Assembly (NCBI GenBank): GCA_036388295.1
Contig: DASVSC010000304.1
Span: 1-31,717, forward strand
Direction of reading: 5' to 3'
DNA from: RYN-431 sp036388295
GTDB taxonomy: Bacteria; Planctomycetota; Phycisphaerae; Tepidisphaerales; Tepidisphaeraceae
DNA length: 31,717 bases
Within the stretch, counting starts at the first letter, position 1. The number at the start of each line of letters is the position of its first letter. The notes under the pieces were generated by a model that saw nothing but the letters and a program-made list of their open reading frames with translations, searched no databases and was not told where the DNA came from. Below are positions 1 to 7,394 of this stretch, piece by piece. A program made the position numbers and the translations under genes.

Positions 1-2
1 AA

Positions 3-542
3 GATGCAGGTCTGCTCGGTCAGGGCATGCTCCTCTGCCCGTCACGGCCGCCCGCGGCGTACGAGCCTTCGAACACGACGACCCTATTGCCCGAGTCGCA
101 CTACGGCCTGAACGACGTGCCGATGGCCGGCTTGAACATGAGGCTGTTCGGCTACGTGGGAGAACCCGGCGAAGGGAAGGCCAAATTTTTCAAAACCTCG
201 CAGATCCGCCGCACCTCGCAGGTCATCATGCTCGGCGACGCGGAAAAGCGTCAGACGCGGCGCGGCAGCAAAGTCATGAAGGGGCCTTTCGGCGGCAATA
301 AGTGGTCAATGATTAACGACCAGGGCTGGATCGCGGCCGTGCACGGCGGGCGGGCGCCGGACAACGGCCCGACCGCCTACACGGTCGCTGAAACCGTCGA
401 GACGGCCGCGAATGTGCAAGGCGTGGATAAAAGCCGCAAACGCTACGCCAACATGACATTCTTCGACGGGCATGTGGAGTCCGTCCCGTTCAGCGTCCTG
501 CTTGAGCAACGCGACGACCTCTGGGGCCGACAAACCCGCTAG
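3..542 (+). CDS. Prepilin-type protein with H-X9-DG-like C-terminal region (5' partial)
   Basis: Only the C-terminal ~179 residues are present; the frame is open to the left window edge (reading DAGLLGQGM just before the first ATG at 27), so that ATG is internal. The text LLGQGMLLCPS followed by YGLND and, near the end, RYANMTFFDGHVESVPF resembles the C-terminal region of the large planctomycete family of type II-secretion/pilin-like proteins (DUF1559, 'H-X9-DG'). Those proteins normally start with a type IV prepilin leader and are exported; that part is outside the window. The eponymous His ten residues before the Asp is Arg here, while the DGHV core is intact. It ends 26 nt before the next gene on the same strand and may head, or belong to, the sulfatase operon. 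Family call from motif memory; function in substrate binding or secretion is not established. Confidence 0.72.
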   Translation, partial: DAGLLGQGMLLCPSRPPAAYEPSNTTTLLPESHYGLNDVPMAGLNMRLFGYVGEPGEGKAKFFKTSQIRRTSQVIMLGDAEKRQTRRGSKVMKGPFGGNKWSMINDQGWIAAVHGGRAPDNGPTAYTVAETVETAANVQGVDKSRKRYANMTFFDGHVESVPFSVLLEQRDDLWGRQTR

Positions 543-568
543 GCAGCACCGCCACAAGGGCAACGACT

Positions 569-1372
569 ATGCAACAACTGATCCCCATCGAGACCGTCGT
601 CGGCCTCAACCAGATCGACCAGCGCGTCAACACGCTGCAGGTACCCGACGCCGCGTTCGACCCGGACGGAAATTGGGCCCAAACCTACACGATCCTCGCC
701 GGCGACGGCGGGGCGGCGCACGGACGGCTGACGCTCATGCGTCAGGCCAAGGCCTCCGGCTCGACACTGCTGGTCGACTGGCGCAAAGGGGCCGGCGGCC
801 CGACCCACTGGCGCATCAGCGGCACGATCCGCACAAGCGGGGCGCAGGCCGAAGACGACCTGTTCTGGCAAAGTGATCTCGCCCGATACGGCGGGTTTTA
901 CGACACGCCCGACGCAGCCATTGTGCCGACCCGTCTCTCGCGCGACGGCGAGTACGCGAACCGGACGATCAGCCTCCGCAACGCCGCCCAGGCCGCGGCG
1001 ACACGTACGAGCGACGTCGCCGCAGCCCTTGTCGGCTGGCAGCTGTTCGACCTCGTCCAGCGCCTGCCGCGCCAGAGTGGGACGAGCCGAACGTTCACGC
1101 TCGTCGACCAGTTCGAACTGACCAAGCCCGGCCAGACGATTGCCTACAACGGCGCGTACCGGACGACCGTCGGCGGTGCGGAGCGAACGCTGCACCGGTT
1201 TGATTTGCTCGGTTTCGCCACCGTGCCGGCGACGTTCTGGGTCGACGACCAAACCAGCCGGCTGTTGGCGGTGGTGTCGGGTCTGGAAGCGTACGTGCTG
1301 GGCGAAACGCCGCGCGGCGGCGGGCGCGAGCGGGCCGGCCGGGCAAAGAAAAAGGCAATGGAGCAGTACTAA
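569..1372 (+). CDS. Unrecognised 267-aa protein in sulfatase operon
   Basis: I do not recognise this protein. It starts with ATG at 569, about 8 nt after a purine-rich AAGGG, 26 nt downstream of the pilin-like gene, and its stop lies 3 nt before the ATG of sulfatase 1, so translation is probably coupled. There is no signal peptide, lipobox or membrane segment, so it is predicted cytoplasmic unless exported by another route. The sequence alternates short hydrophobic strands with polar turns (for example FTLVDQFELTKPGQTIAYNG, then FWVDDQTSRLLAVVSGLEAY), suggesting a mostly beta fold. The 'FWVDDQTSRLLAV' strand-turn-strand faintly recalls DUF3108-like lipocalin/LolA-type folds, but that is weak. 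The tail is basic (GGGRERAGRAKKKAMEQY). Codon use and GC match the neighbours. Its place between a surface-type protein and exported sulfatases suggests an accessory role, which is inference only. Confidence 0.8.
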   Translation: MQQLIPIETVVGLNQIDQRVNTLQVPDAAFDPDGNWAQTYTILAGDGGAAHGRLTLMRQAKASGSTLLVDWRKGAGGPTHWRISGTIRTSGAQAEDDLFWQSDLARYGGFYDTPDAAIVPTRLSRDGEYANRTISLRNAAQAAATRTSDVAAALVGWQLFDLVQRLPRQSGTSRTFTLVDQFELTKPGQTIAYNGAYRTTVGGAERTLHRFDLLGFATVPATFWVDDQTSRLLAVVSGLEAYVLGETPRGGGRERAGRAKKKAMEQY

Positions 1373-1375
1373 GCC

Positions 1376-2836
1376 ATGGCAGACCCTACCCCTCTTTCGT
1401 TCGAAACCGGTCCCAGCCGGCGCGACGTGTTACGCGTGGGCCTGACCGGCGCTGTGGTCGCCGCCACTGGTCTGGCCGGGCCAAGCCGCGTCGCCAGCGC
1501 CGCCGGTGAATCGCCTGCCGCGTCACGGCCGAACGTGCTGCTGATCGTGTGTGACCAGCTCGGCTTCGACGCCATGGGCTGGACCGGCTGCCCCGACGTC
1601 AGCACGCGGAACCTCGACCGGTTGCGTCAGCGAAGCGTCGCGTTCAACCGCACGCATTCGCCGGACCCGGTCTGCTCGCCGGCGCGCGGCGCGCTGTTCA
1701 CCGGCCGCATGCCCGCGGAAACCGGCGTCATCGCCAATGCCGGCCAGATTCGCCCCGACATTCCGAACCTGGGGCAATGGCTCTCCCAGCACGGCAATTA
1801 CGACACGGCCTACTGCGGCAAGTGGCATCTGAGTGACGGCTGGGCACGCGAGGGGGGCGTACCCGGCTTCACCGTTCTGCCCGTCGGCGACGGGCAGGGG
1901 GCGCTGGTGGACCACACCATCACGCTGTCGTGCGAGGCGTATCTGAACAACCGCCGGGCGGGTGAACAAGCGGGCGAACGCCCGGGCGGCAAGCCGTTCC
2001 TGCTGGTCGCGTCTTACATGCAGCCGCACGACATCTGCCTGTGGGGCATCCAGCAGGAACAGCTCGTGCCGGCCGAACTGCCGTTCCCGCAATTGCGCGA
2101 CCGACTGCCGGCGTTGCCGCCGAACCATACCGCCCGGCCCGCCGCGCCCGCGTCGCTCGACCGGCTGCGATTCAAACGGTTTAAGTCCGACGAGCAGTGG
2201 CGGTATTACCTGTACAACTACTACCGCCTGGTCGAACAGCTCGACACCGAAGTCGGCCGACTGCTGGCGGCGCTCGATCGTTCGGGGCAGGCGGACAACA
2301 CCGTCATCATCTTCACGTCCGACCACGGCGACGGCCGGGCCCGGCACGGGCACGTGCAGAAGGGCTACCCGTACGACGAAGCCGTGCGCGTGCCGCTGAT
2401 GGTGTCGTGGCCCGGCCGATTGCGACCGGCGACGCTGGACGACCAGCACCTCGTCGGCCTGATCGACCTCGTGCCGACGATCTGCGACTACGCCGGCATT
2501 CAGCCGCCGCCCAAAGCGCGCGGCCGAAGCCTGCGGCCCTTGCTCGAACCGTCGACCGCGCCCGTCGATTGGCGCGACCACATCGTCTCCCAGTACCGCC
2601 AGAGCGGCCGCACGGTGCGCACCGATCGCTACAAGTTCGTCCGCGAGCGCGGCGACCCGACCCTGCAGCTGTTCGATTTGCACAACGACCCGTGGGAAAC
2701 GCGCAACCTCTATCAAGACCCCGCTCTGGCTGACGTCGTGGCACAGCACGCGCAGCTGCTGGACGTGCACGAAGCCGCCCTGGATTACGCACCGAACGTC
2801 GACCCGGCCACGCTGCGGGAAAAAGTCGAAGCCTGA
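1376..2836 (+). CDS. Cys-type sulfatase 1 (Tat signal)
   Basis: 486-aa member of the formylglycine-dependent sulfatase family (S1 type), hydrolysing sulfate esters. A twin-arginine signal is visible (SRRDVLRVG at 14-22, then a hydrophobic stretch and ASA cleavage region near 40-43). PNVLLIVCDQLG places metal ligand Asp60, with Gln61 where many family members have a second Asp. The maturation motif CSPAR has Cys100 and Arg104, so Cys100 would be converted to formylglycine by the maturase encoded two genes downstream. GKWHL (Lys149, His151) and SDHGD (Asp316, His317) supply further active-site and metal residues; VPLMVSWPG and the LFDLHNDPWE segment near the end are typical. The start at 1376 sits 3 nt after the upstream stop. 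The DQ and SDHG pattern is more like the choline-sulfatase/phosphonate-hydrolase side of the family than the arylsulfatase A side. Substrate unknown; probably a polysaccharide sulfate. Confidence 0.93.
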   Translation: MADPTPLSFETGPSRRDVLRVGLTGAVVAATGLAGPSRVASAAGESPAASRPNVLLIVCDQLGFDAMGWTGCPDVSTRNLDRLRQRSVAFNRTHSPDPVCSPARGALFTGRMPAETGVIANAGQIRPDIPNLGQWLSQHGNYDTAYCGKWHLSDGWAREGGVPGFTVLPVGDGQGALVDHTITLSCEAYLNNRRAGEQAGERPGGKPFLLVASYMQPHDICLWGIQQEQLVPAELPFPQLRDRLPALPPNHTARPAAPASLDRLRFKRFKSDEQWRYYLYNYYRLVEQLDTEVGRLLAALDRSGQADNTVIIFTSDHGDGRARHGHVQKGYPYDEAVRVPLMVSWPGRLRPATLDDQHLVGLIDLVPTICDYAGIQPPPKARGRSLRPLLEPSTAPVDWRDHIVSQYRQSGRTVRTDRYKFVRERGDPTLQLFDLHNDPWETRNLYQDPALADVVAQHAQLLDVHEAALDYAPNVDPATLREKVEA

Positions 2837-2857
2837 CTCTTCACACGAAAGTTTCTG

Positions 2858-4450
2858 ATGTACCCGTTTTCACTGATCCATTCTGATCGCCCGCGGCGCA
2901 CCTTGCTGATGGCCGCCGCCGTCGCGGCCGTGTCGTTCGCGGGCCTGGCTCACGCCCAGCCGCAGGCAGCCGTCTCGCCGTCCGTCGCACCGCTCGCGGC
3001 CAATCCCACGGCGTCGGCCCGTCGGCCGAACGTCGTGTTCATCCTCGCCGACGACCTCGGCTGGGCCGACACCGCCATCTACGGCAGCACCTTCTACGAA
3101 ACGCCCAACATCGACGCCCTCGCCCGGCGCGGCGTGCGCTTCAGCAACGCCTACGCCGCCAACCCGCTCTGCTCCCCCACGCGGGCCAGCATTCTGAGCG
3201 GTCAGTACCCGGCGCGCCTCGGCCTCACGCAGGCGCAAGGGGCGGCCGAAGAGGTTCGGCTCAGCGCAAACGTGCGCGGCCGTGCCCAGCCGTTCCGCAA
3301 GCTGATCCCGCCGCAGAGTGCCACGCGCCTTCCGCTGGAACACATCACGCTGGCCGAGCGACTGAAGGCCGAGGGCTACGCCACCGGGCACTTCGGCAAG
3401 TGGCACCTGGGCCGCGAGCCATTCGACGCGCGGGCGCAGGGATTCGACGTCGACGTCCCGCACTACTGGGGCCCGAACTCCGCCGGCGGGTACATCGCGC
3501 CGTGGAAATTCCCCGACGCCAACTTCCAGGGCAAGCCCGGCGACCACATCGAAGACCGCATGGCCGCCGAGGCCACCAAGTTCATCCGGGCCAACAAGGA
3601 CAAGCCGTTCTTCCTCAACTACTGGTCCTTCTCCGTGCACGGCCCGTGGGCGGGCAAGCCGGAATACATCGCCAAGTACAAAGCCAAGGCCGACCCGAAC
3701 AACCCGCAGCACAACCCGGTGTACGGCGCGATGGTGCAAAGTCTGGACGACGCCGTCGGCACGCTGACCAAAGCCATCACCGACGCCGGCATCGCCGACA
3801 ACACCATCATCGTCTTCACCAGCGACAACGGCGGGCAGACCACCGTCGAAGTCGACGGCATGCCGGTGACCAGCAACGCGCCGCTGCGCAGCGGCAAGGC
3901 GTCGATCTACGAAGGCGGCACACGTGAGCCGCTCATCGTCGCCTGGCCGGGCCAGGTGAAGCCCGATACGCGCAGCGACGCCCTCGTCAGCAGCGTCGAT
4001 TTCTATCCGACTCTGCTCGACCTCACTGACGTTAAGCCCGATCCGGCCCAGAAGCTGGACGGCCAGAGCGTGGCCGGCGCGATCAAGGGGACCGGGCCGG
4101 GCCGCGACAGCGTGTTCGGCTTCTTCCCGCACCAGACCAAGAGCGAAGGCGGACTGCCGGCCGCTTCGGTGCGGAAGGGCGATTGGAAGCTCATCCGCTT
4201 CTTCGGCGAAGGCGCGGGCGGCCGTGACCTGACGGTGCTGTATGACCTCGCCAGTGACATCGGCGAACGCAACGACGTCAGCGCCGCGCAGCCCAACCGT
4301 GTGAAGGAACTCAGCGTGCTACTCGACGGCTACCTGGCCGACACGCACGCCGTCCTCCCTGTGGTCAACCCGGCCTACGACCCCACGGCCGTCGCGCCGC
4401 CCGCGGGCAAGAAGAAGCGCCAGTCGATCGAGGCGGGAGAGGACCAATGA
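2858..4450 (+). CDS. Cys-type sulfatase 2 (Sec signal)
   Basis: 530-aa sulfatase. The N-terminus has basic residues, a hydrophobic core (LLMAAAVAAVSFAGL) and AHA-Q, a Sec-type signal peptide without a clear twin-arginine motif; an internal Met18 is an alternative start. PNVVFILADDLGWAD gives the Asp65-Asp66 metal pair; LCSPTRASILSGQYPARLG is the complete sulfatase signature with Cys105 as formylglycine precursor and Arg109. HFGKWHLG contributes Lys181 and His183, and SDNGG gives Asp323-Asn324. The C-terminal subdomain includes the RKGDWKLI and YDLASDIGERNDV segments common to arylsulfatase A-like enzymes. It follows sulfatase 1 by 21 nt and its stop codon overlaps the maturase start (ATGA at 4447-4450), so enzyme and maturase are translationally coupled. 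Substrate cannot be read from sequence; exported action on sulfated glycans is the likely role. Confidence 0.95.
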   Translation: MYPFSLIHSDRPRRTLLMAAAVAAVSFAGLAHAQPQAAVSPSVAPLAANPTASARRPNVVFILADDLGWADTAIYGSTFYETPNIDALARRGVRFSNAYAANPLCSPTRASILSGQYPARLGLTQAQGAAEEVRLSANVRGRAQPFRKLIPPQSATRLPLEHITLAERLKAEGYATGHFGKWHLGREPFDARAQGFDVDVPHYWGPNSAGGYIAPWKFPDANFQGKPGDHIEDRMAAEATKFIRANKDKPFFLNYWSFSVHGPWAGKPEYIAKYKAKADPNNPQHNPVYGAMVQSLDDAVGTLTKAITDAGIADNTIIVFTSDNGGQTTVEVDGMPVTSNAPLRSGKASIYEGGTREPLIVAWPGQVKPDTRSDALVSSVDFYPTLLDLTDVKPDPAQKLDGQSVAGAIKGTGPGRDSVFGFFPHQTKSEGGLPAASVRKGDWKLIRFFGEGAGGRDLTVLYDLASDIGERNDVSAAQPNRVKELSVLLDGYLADTHAVLPVVNPAYDPTAVAPPAGKKKRQSIEAGEDQ

Positions 4451-5817
4451 CGCTCCTCGCCCCAGGCCTTCTTTCGGCCCGAAATGCAGCCCCCCCGCGC
4501 ACGCGCGGCCTCCACGTGATGGCCAAGCCGATCGGGCCGATCTGCAATATCGACTGCAAATACTGCTTCTATCTGGAAAAGGAAAAGCTGTACCCCGACA
4601 CGCGTAAATGGCGGATGTCGGACGACGTGCTGGAGGAATACGTCCGTCAGTACATCGAGCAGCAGGACGTGCCGGAGATCAACTTCGCCTGGCAGGGCGG
4701 CGAGCCAACGCTGCTGGGCGTCGACTACTTCCGCAAAATCGTCTCGCTGCAAAAGCAGTACGCCAATGGCAAGACGATCCACAACGCGTTCCAGACCAAC
4801 GGCACGCTGCTCAACGACGAATGGGGCGAGTTCCTGTCGGCCAGCAATTTCCTCGTCGGCCTGAGCATTGACGGCCCGCGTGAACTGCACGACCGGTACC
4901 GCGTGGACAAGAAAAACCAGGGCACGTTCGACAGCGTGATGAACGGGCTGGGCTTTCTTAAAAAGCACCGCGTGGAGTTCAACACGCTGACCGTCGTCAA
5001 CCGCGTCAACAGCCAGCGGCCGCTGGAGGTGTACGAGTTTCTCCGGCAGATCGGCAGCGGGTTCATCCAGTTCATCCCGCTGGTCGAACGCGCCGCCTCG
5101 TCCGGCCCGCTGGCCGTGCTGAACAGCGTGCCCGGCCTCGATTTCGCCGAGCCGCCGGAGCCGGGCATGACGGTCGACCCGCACTCGCCGGTGACGCCGT
5201 GGAGCGTGGAATCGGCGACTTACGGGCAGTTCCTCGTGTCGATTTTCGATCAATGGGTCCGCCGCGACGTCGGCCGGACGTTCGTGCAGATCTTCGACGT
5301 CGCCCTGGGCATTTGGGCCGGCGCGGGCAGCAGCAGTTGCGTGTTCGCCGAGAAGTGCGGCCGGGCGCTGGCGATGGAACACAACGGCGACGTCTATTCC
5401 TGCGACCATTACGTTTACCCAAAGTACAAGCTCGGCAACGTGATGAACACGTCGCTGGCGGCCCTCGTCGACGGGGCGAAGCAGCAGCAGTTCGGCCGGG
5501 ACAAGTCCGACACGCTGCCGGCTTACTGCCGGTCGTGCGAGGTGCGTTTCGCCTGCCAAGGGGAGTGCCCGAAGCACCGGTTCATCAACACGCCCGACGG
5601 CGAGGCCGGCCTGAATTATTTGTGCGGTGCGTACAAGCGGTTCTTCAAGCACGTCGACCCGTCCATGCGGACGATGGTGGGACTGCTGAACGCCGGCCGG
5701 GCCCCCGCCGAGATCATGCGCCTCGCCGCCGGGCCGGGTCATGTTCCTGCGCGCAACGAGCCCTGCTCCTGCGGCAGCGGCCGGAAGTTCAAGCACTGCT
5801 GCGCGCGGGTCAACTGA
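4447..5817 (+). CDS. Anaerobic sulfatase maturase (radical SAM/SPASM) with SEC-C tail
   Basis: 456-aa radical SAM enzyme predicted to oxidise the sulfatase active-site Cys to formylglycine in the cytoplasm. CNIDCKYC carries the SAM-cluster cysteines Cys33, Cys37 and Cys40. The SPASM region has eight cysteines (298, 304, 319, 361, 364, 370, 374, 393) for two auxiliary Fe-S clusters, in nearly the spacing of characterised anSMEs, and Asp320 in CDHYVYPKYKLGN corresponds to the catalytic Asp of those enzymes. The last ~20 residues (NEPCSCGSGRKFKHCC; Cys440, Cys442, His450/Cys451, Cys452) form a SEC-C zinc motif, an addition to the catalytic core. The start at 4447 overlaps the sulfatase 2 stop and follows GGGAGAGGA; Met25 is an alternative nearer the usual family start. 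Flanked by sulfatases on both sides, its presumed substrates. Confidence 0.95.
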   Translation: MTLLAPGLLSARNAAPPRTRGLHVMAKPIGPICNIDCKYCFYLEKEKLYPDTRKWRMSDDVLEEYVRQYIEQQDVPEINFAWQGGEPTLLGVDYFRKIVSLQKQYANGKTIHNAFQTNGTLLNDEWGEFLSASNFLVGLSIDGPRELHDRYRVDKKNQGTFDSVMNGLGFLKKHRVEFNTLTVVNRVNSQRPLEVYEFLRQIGSGFIQFIPLVERAASSGPLAVLNSVPGLDFAEPPEPGMTVDPHSPVTPWSVESATYGQFLVSIFDQWVRRDVGRTFVQIFDVALGIWAGAGSSSCVFAEKCGRALAMEHNGDVYSCDHYVYPKYKLGNVMNTSLAALVDGAKQQQFGRDKSDTLPAYCRSCEVRFACQGECPKHRFINTPDGEAGLNYLCGAYKRFFKHVDPSMRTMVGLLNAGRAPAEIMRLAAGPGHVPARNEPCSCGSGRKFKHCCARVN

Positions 5818-5856
5818 GCGACCGCCGCGTCACCGATTCACATCACCAGCTATTTC

Positions 5857-5862
5857 AGGAGA
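5857..5862 (+). promoter_or_regulatory. Ribosome binding site fixing the sulfatase 3 start
   Basis: AGGAGA lies 4 nt before the ATG at 5867. It supports that ATG over the in-frame ATG at 5741, which lies inside the maturase gene and would encode a 42-residue low-complexity extension ahead of a normal signal peptide. Confidence 0.75.
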
Positions 5863-5866
5863 ACGA

Positions 5867-7306
5867 ATGCTTCGTCGTCAGTTCATTCAAGCCGTCGTCG
5901 CCGCCGCTGCCGCCGTGGTGTTCCACGGCACCGCCGGCGCGGCCGATCCCGCCACGGCCCCGGTGCCGCAGCCGAACGTCATTGTCATTCTCGCCGACGA
6001 TCTCGGCTATGCCGACCTCGGCGTGCAGGGCGGGAAGAAGATTCCCACGCCGAACATCGATTCGATCGCCCACGACGGCGTTCGTTTCACCAGCGGCTAC
6101 GTCACCGGCCCCGTCTGCAGCCCGACCCGCGCCGGCCTGCTGACCGGCCGCTACCAGCAGCGCACCGGCCATGAGTTTCAGCCGCGCCGCACCGACGGCC
6201 TGCTGCTCGGTGAACGAACGATCGCCGAAGATTTGCGAGACCGCGGCTATGCGACCGCGATCGTCGGCAAGTGGAACCTCGGCACGTTGCCCGAATACAA
6301 CCCCACCCGCCGCGGCTTCGACGAGTTCTTCGGCTTTACCGCCGCGGTGCACGACTATCTGCCCGACCCGCCGAACGGCCCGCGTCGCCAGGCGCGCGAA
6401 GACGACCCCAGCACCGGCCCCGGCAAGCTGCTGCGCGGCACCGAAGTCGTAGACGAGCCGGCCTACACCACCGACGCGTTCGCCCGCGAGGCCGTCAGCT
6501 TTATCGACCGCCACCACACCAATCATCACGCCAAGCCGTATTTCCTGTACCTGCCGTTTAACGCCGCGCACGCGCCGCTGCAGGCGACGGAGAAATACCT
6601 CAGCCGGTTCCCGAACCTCGGCGGCAACGAGAAAATTTATGCCGCGATGGTCAGCGCGATGGACGACGCCGTCGGCGACGTGCTGCGCAAAGTGCGCGAG
6701 ACCGGCGATGAAGAGAACACGCTCGTCTTCTTCCTGTCCGACAACGGCGGCGCGCACGGCAACACGTCCACGAACGGCGACCTGGCGGCCGACAAGGGCA
6801 CGGTCAACGAGGGCGGCGTGCGCGTGCCGTTCCTGTTCAAGTGGCCGGCCCGGATCAAGGGCGGCCAGGTCAGCGACGTGCCGGTCATCTCCGTCGACAT
6901 CGGCGCGACGGCCCTCGCGGCCGCAGGGACCGCGCCGTCGGCCGACCGCAAGCTCGACGGGGTCGACGTCGTGACCGCTTTAACCGACCCCGCCGCCGCG
7001 GGGCGGCCACTGTTCTGGCGGTTCGGCCCGCTCCGGGCGGTGCGGCAAGGCGACTGGAAAGTCATTCGCGACGGCGACAACGCCCCGCAGTTATTCGACC
7101 TGAAAACCGACCGCGGCGAGTCCAAAGACCTGGCCGGCCCGAACCCGGCCGTTGTGGCCCGGCTGACCGCCGCCTGGGCACAGTGGGACGCCGGCAACAT
7201 CGCGCCGCGCTGGGAAGACGGCTCCAAGCGCGCCCGCAAGCGTCAGGCCGCCGCGGCGTCCGCCACCCCGGCCGCGATCACGCCTGTGGATAGGAGCGAA
7301 CGATGA
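5867..7306 (+). CDS. Cys-type sulfatase 3 (atypical GKWN motif)
   Basis: 479-aa sulfatase starting at 5867, chosen because AGGAGA precedes it and the protein then opens with an export signal (MLRRQFIQAVVAAAAAVVFHG, Tat-like RRQF followed by a hydrophobic core and AGA-A). PNVIVILADDLGYADLG supplies Asp44-Asp45; VCSPTRAGLLTGRYQQR is the full maturation signature with Cys84 and Arg88; SDNGG gives Asp292-Asn293; VRQGDWKVIRDG is the typical C-terminal strand. The usual GKWHLG motif reads GKWNLG (Lys135, Asn137), so a normally active-site His is replaced, which could alter leaving-group protonation or substrate choice. The C-terminus ends in an Ala/Arg/Lys-rich tail. It lies 49 nt after the maturase gene, on the same strand and probably the same transcript. 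Substrate unknown. Confidence 0.94.
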   Translation: MLRRQFIQAVVAAAAAVVFHGTAGAADPATAPVPQPNVIVILADDLGYADLGVQGGKKIPTPNIDSIAHDGVRFTSGYVTGPVCSPTRAGLLTGRYQQRTGHEFQPRRTDGLLLGERTIAEDLRDRGYATAIVGKWNLGTLPEYNPTRRGFDEFFGFTAAVHDYLPDPPNGPRRQAREDDPSTGPGKLLRGTEVVDEPAYTTDAFAREAVSFIDRHHTNHHAKPYFLYLPFNAAHAPLQATEKYLSRFPNLGGNEKIYAAMVSAMDDAVGDVLRKVRETGDEENTLVFFLSDNGGAHGNTSTNGDLAADKGTVNEGGVRVPFLFKWPARIKGGQVSDVPVISVDIGATALAAAGTAPSADRKLDGVDVVTALTDPAAAGRPLFWRFGPLRAVRQGDWKVIRDGDNAPQLFDLKTDRGESKDLAGPNPAVVARLTAAWAQWDAGNIAPRWEDGSKRARKRQAAAASATPAAITPVDRSER

Positions 7307-7394
7307 GCCGTTGTTGTTGACCCTCCTGTTCACACTTCGATCCGCACCCGTTTTCTCAATCTTCAAAGAACCTGCTTCGAAAGCGATTGGCATC

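Noticed and set aside
2870..4132. 420-aa minus-strand frame opposite sulfatase 2
   Set aside because: Antisense shadow rich in Val, Gly and Arg; no family resemblance.
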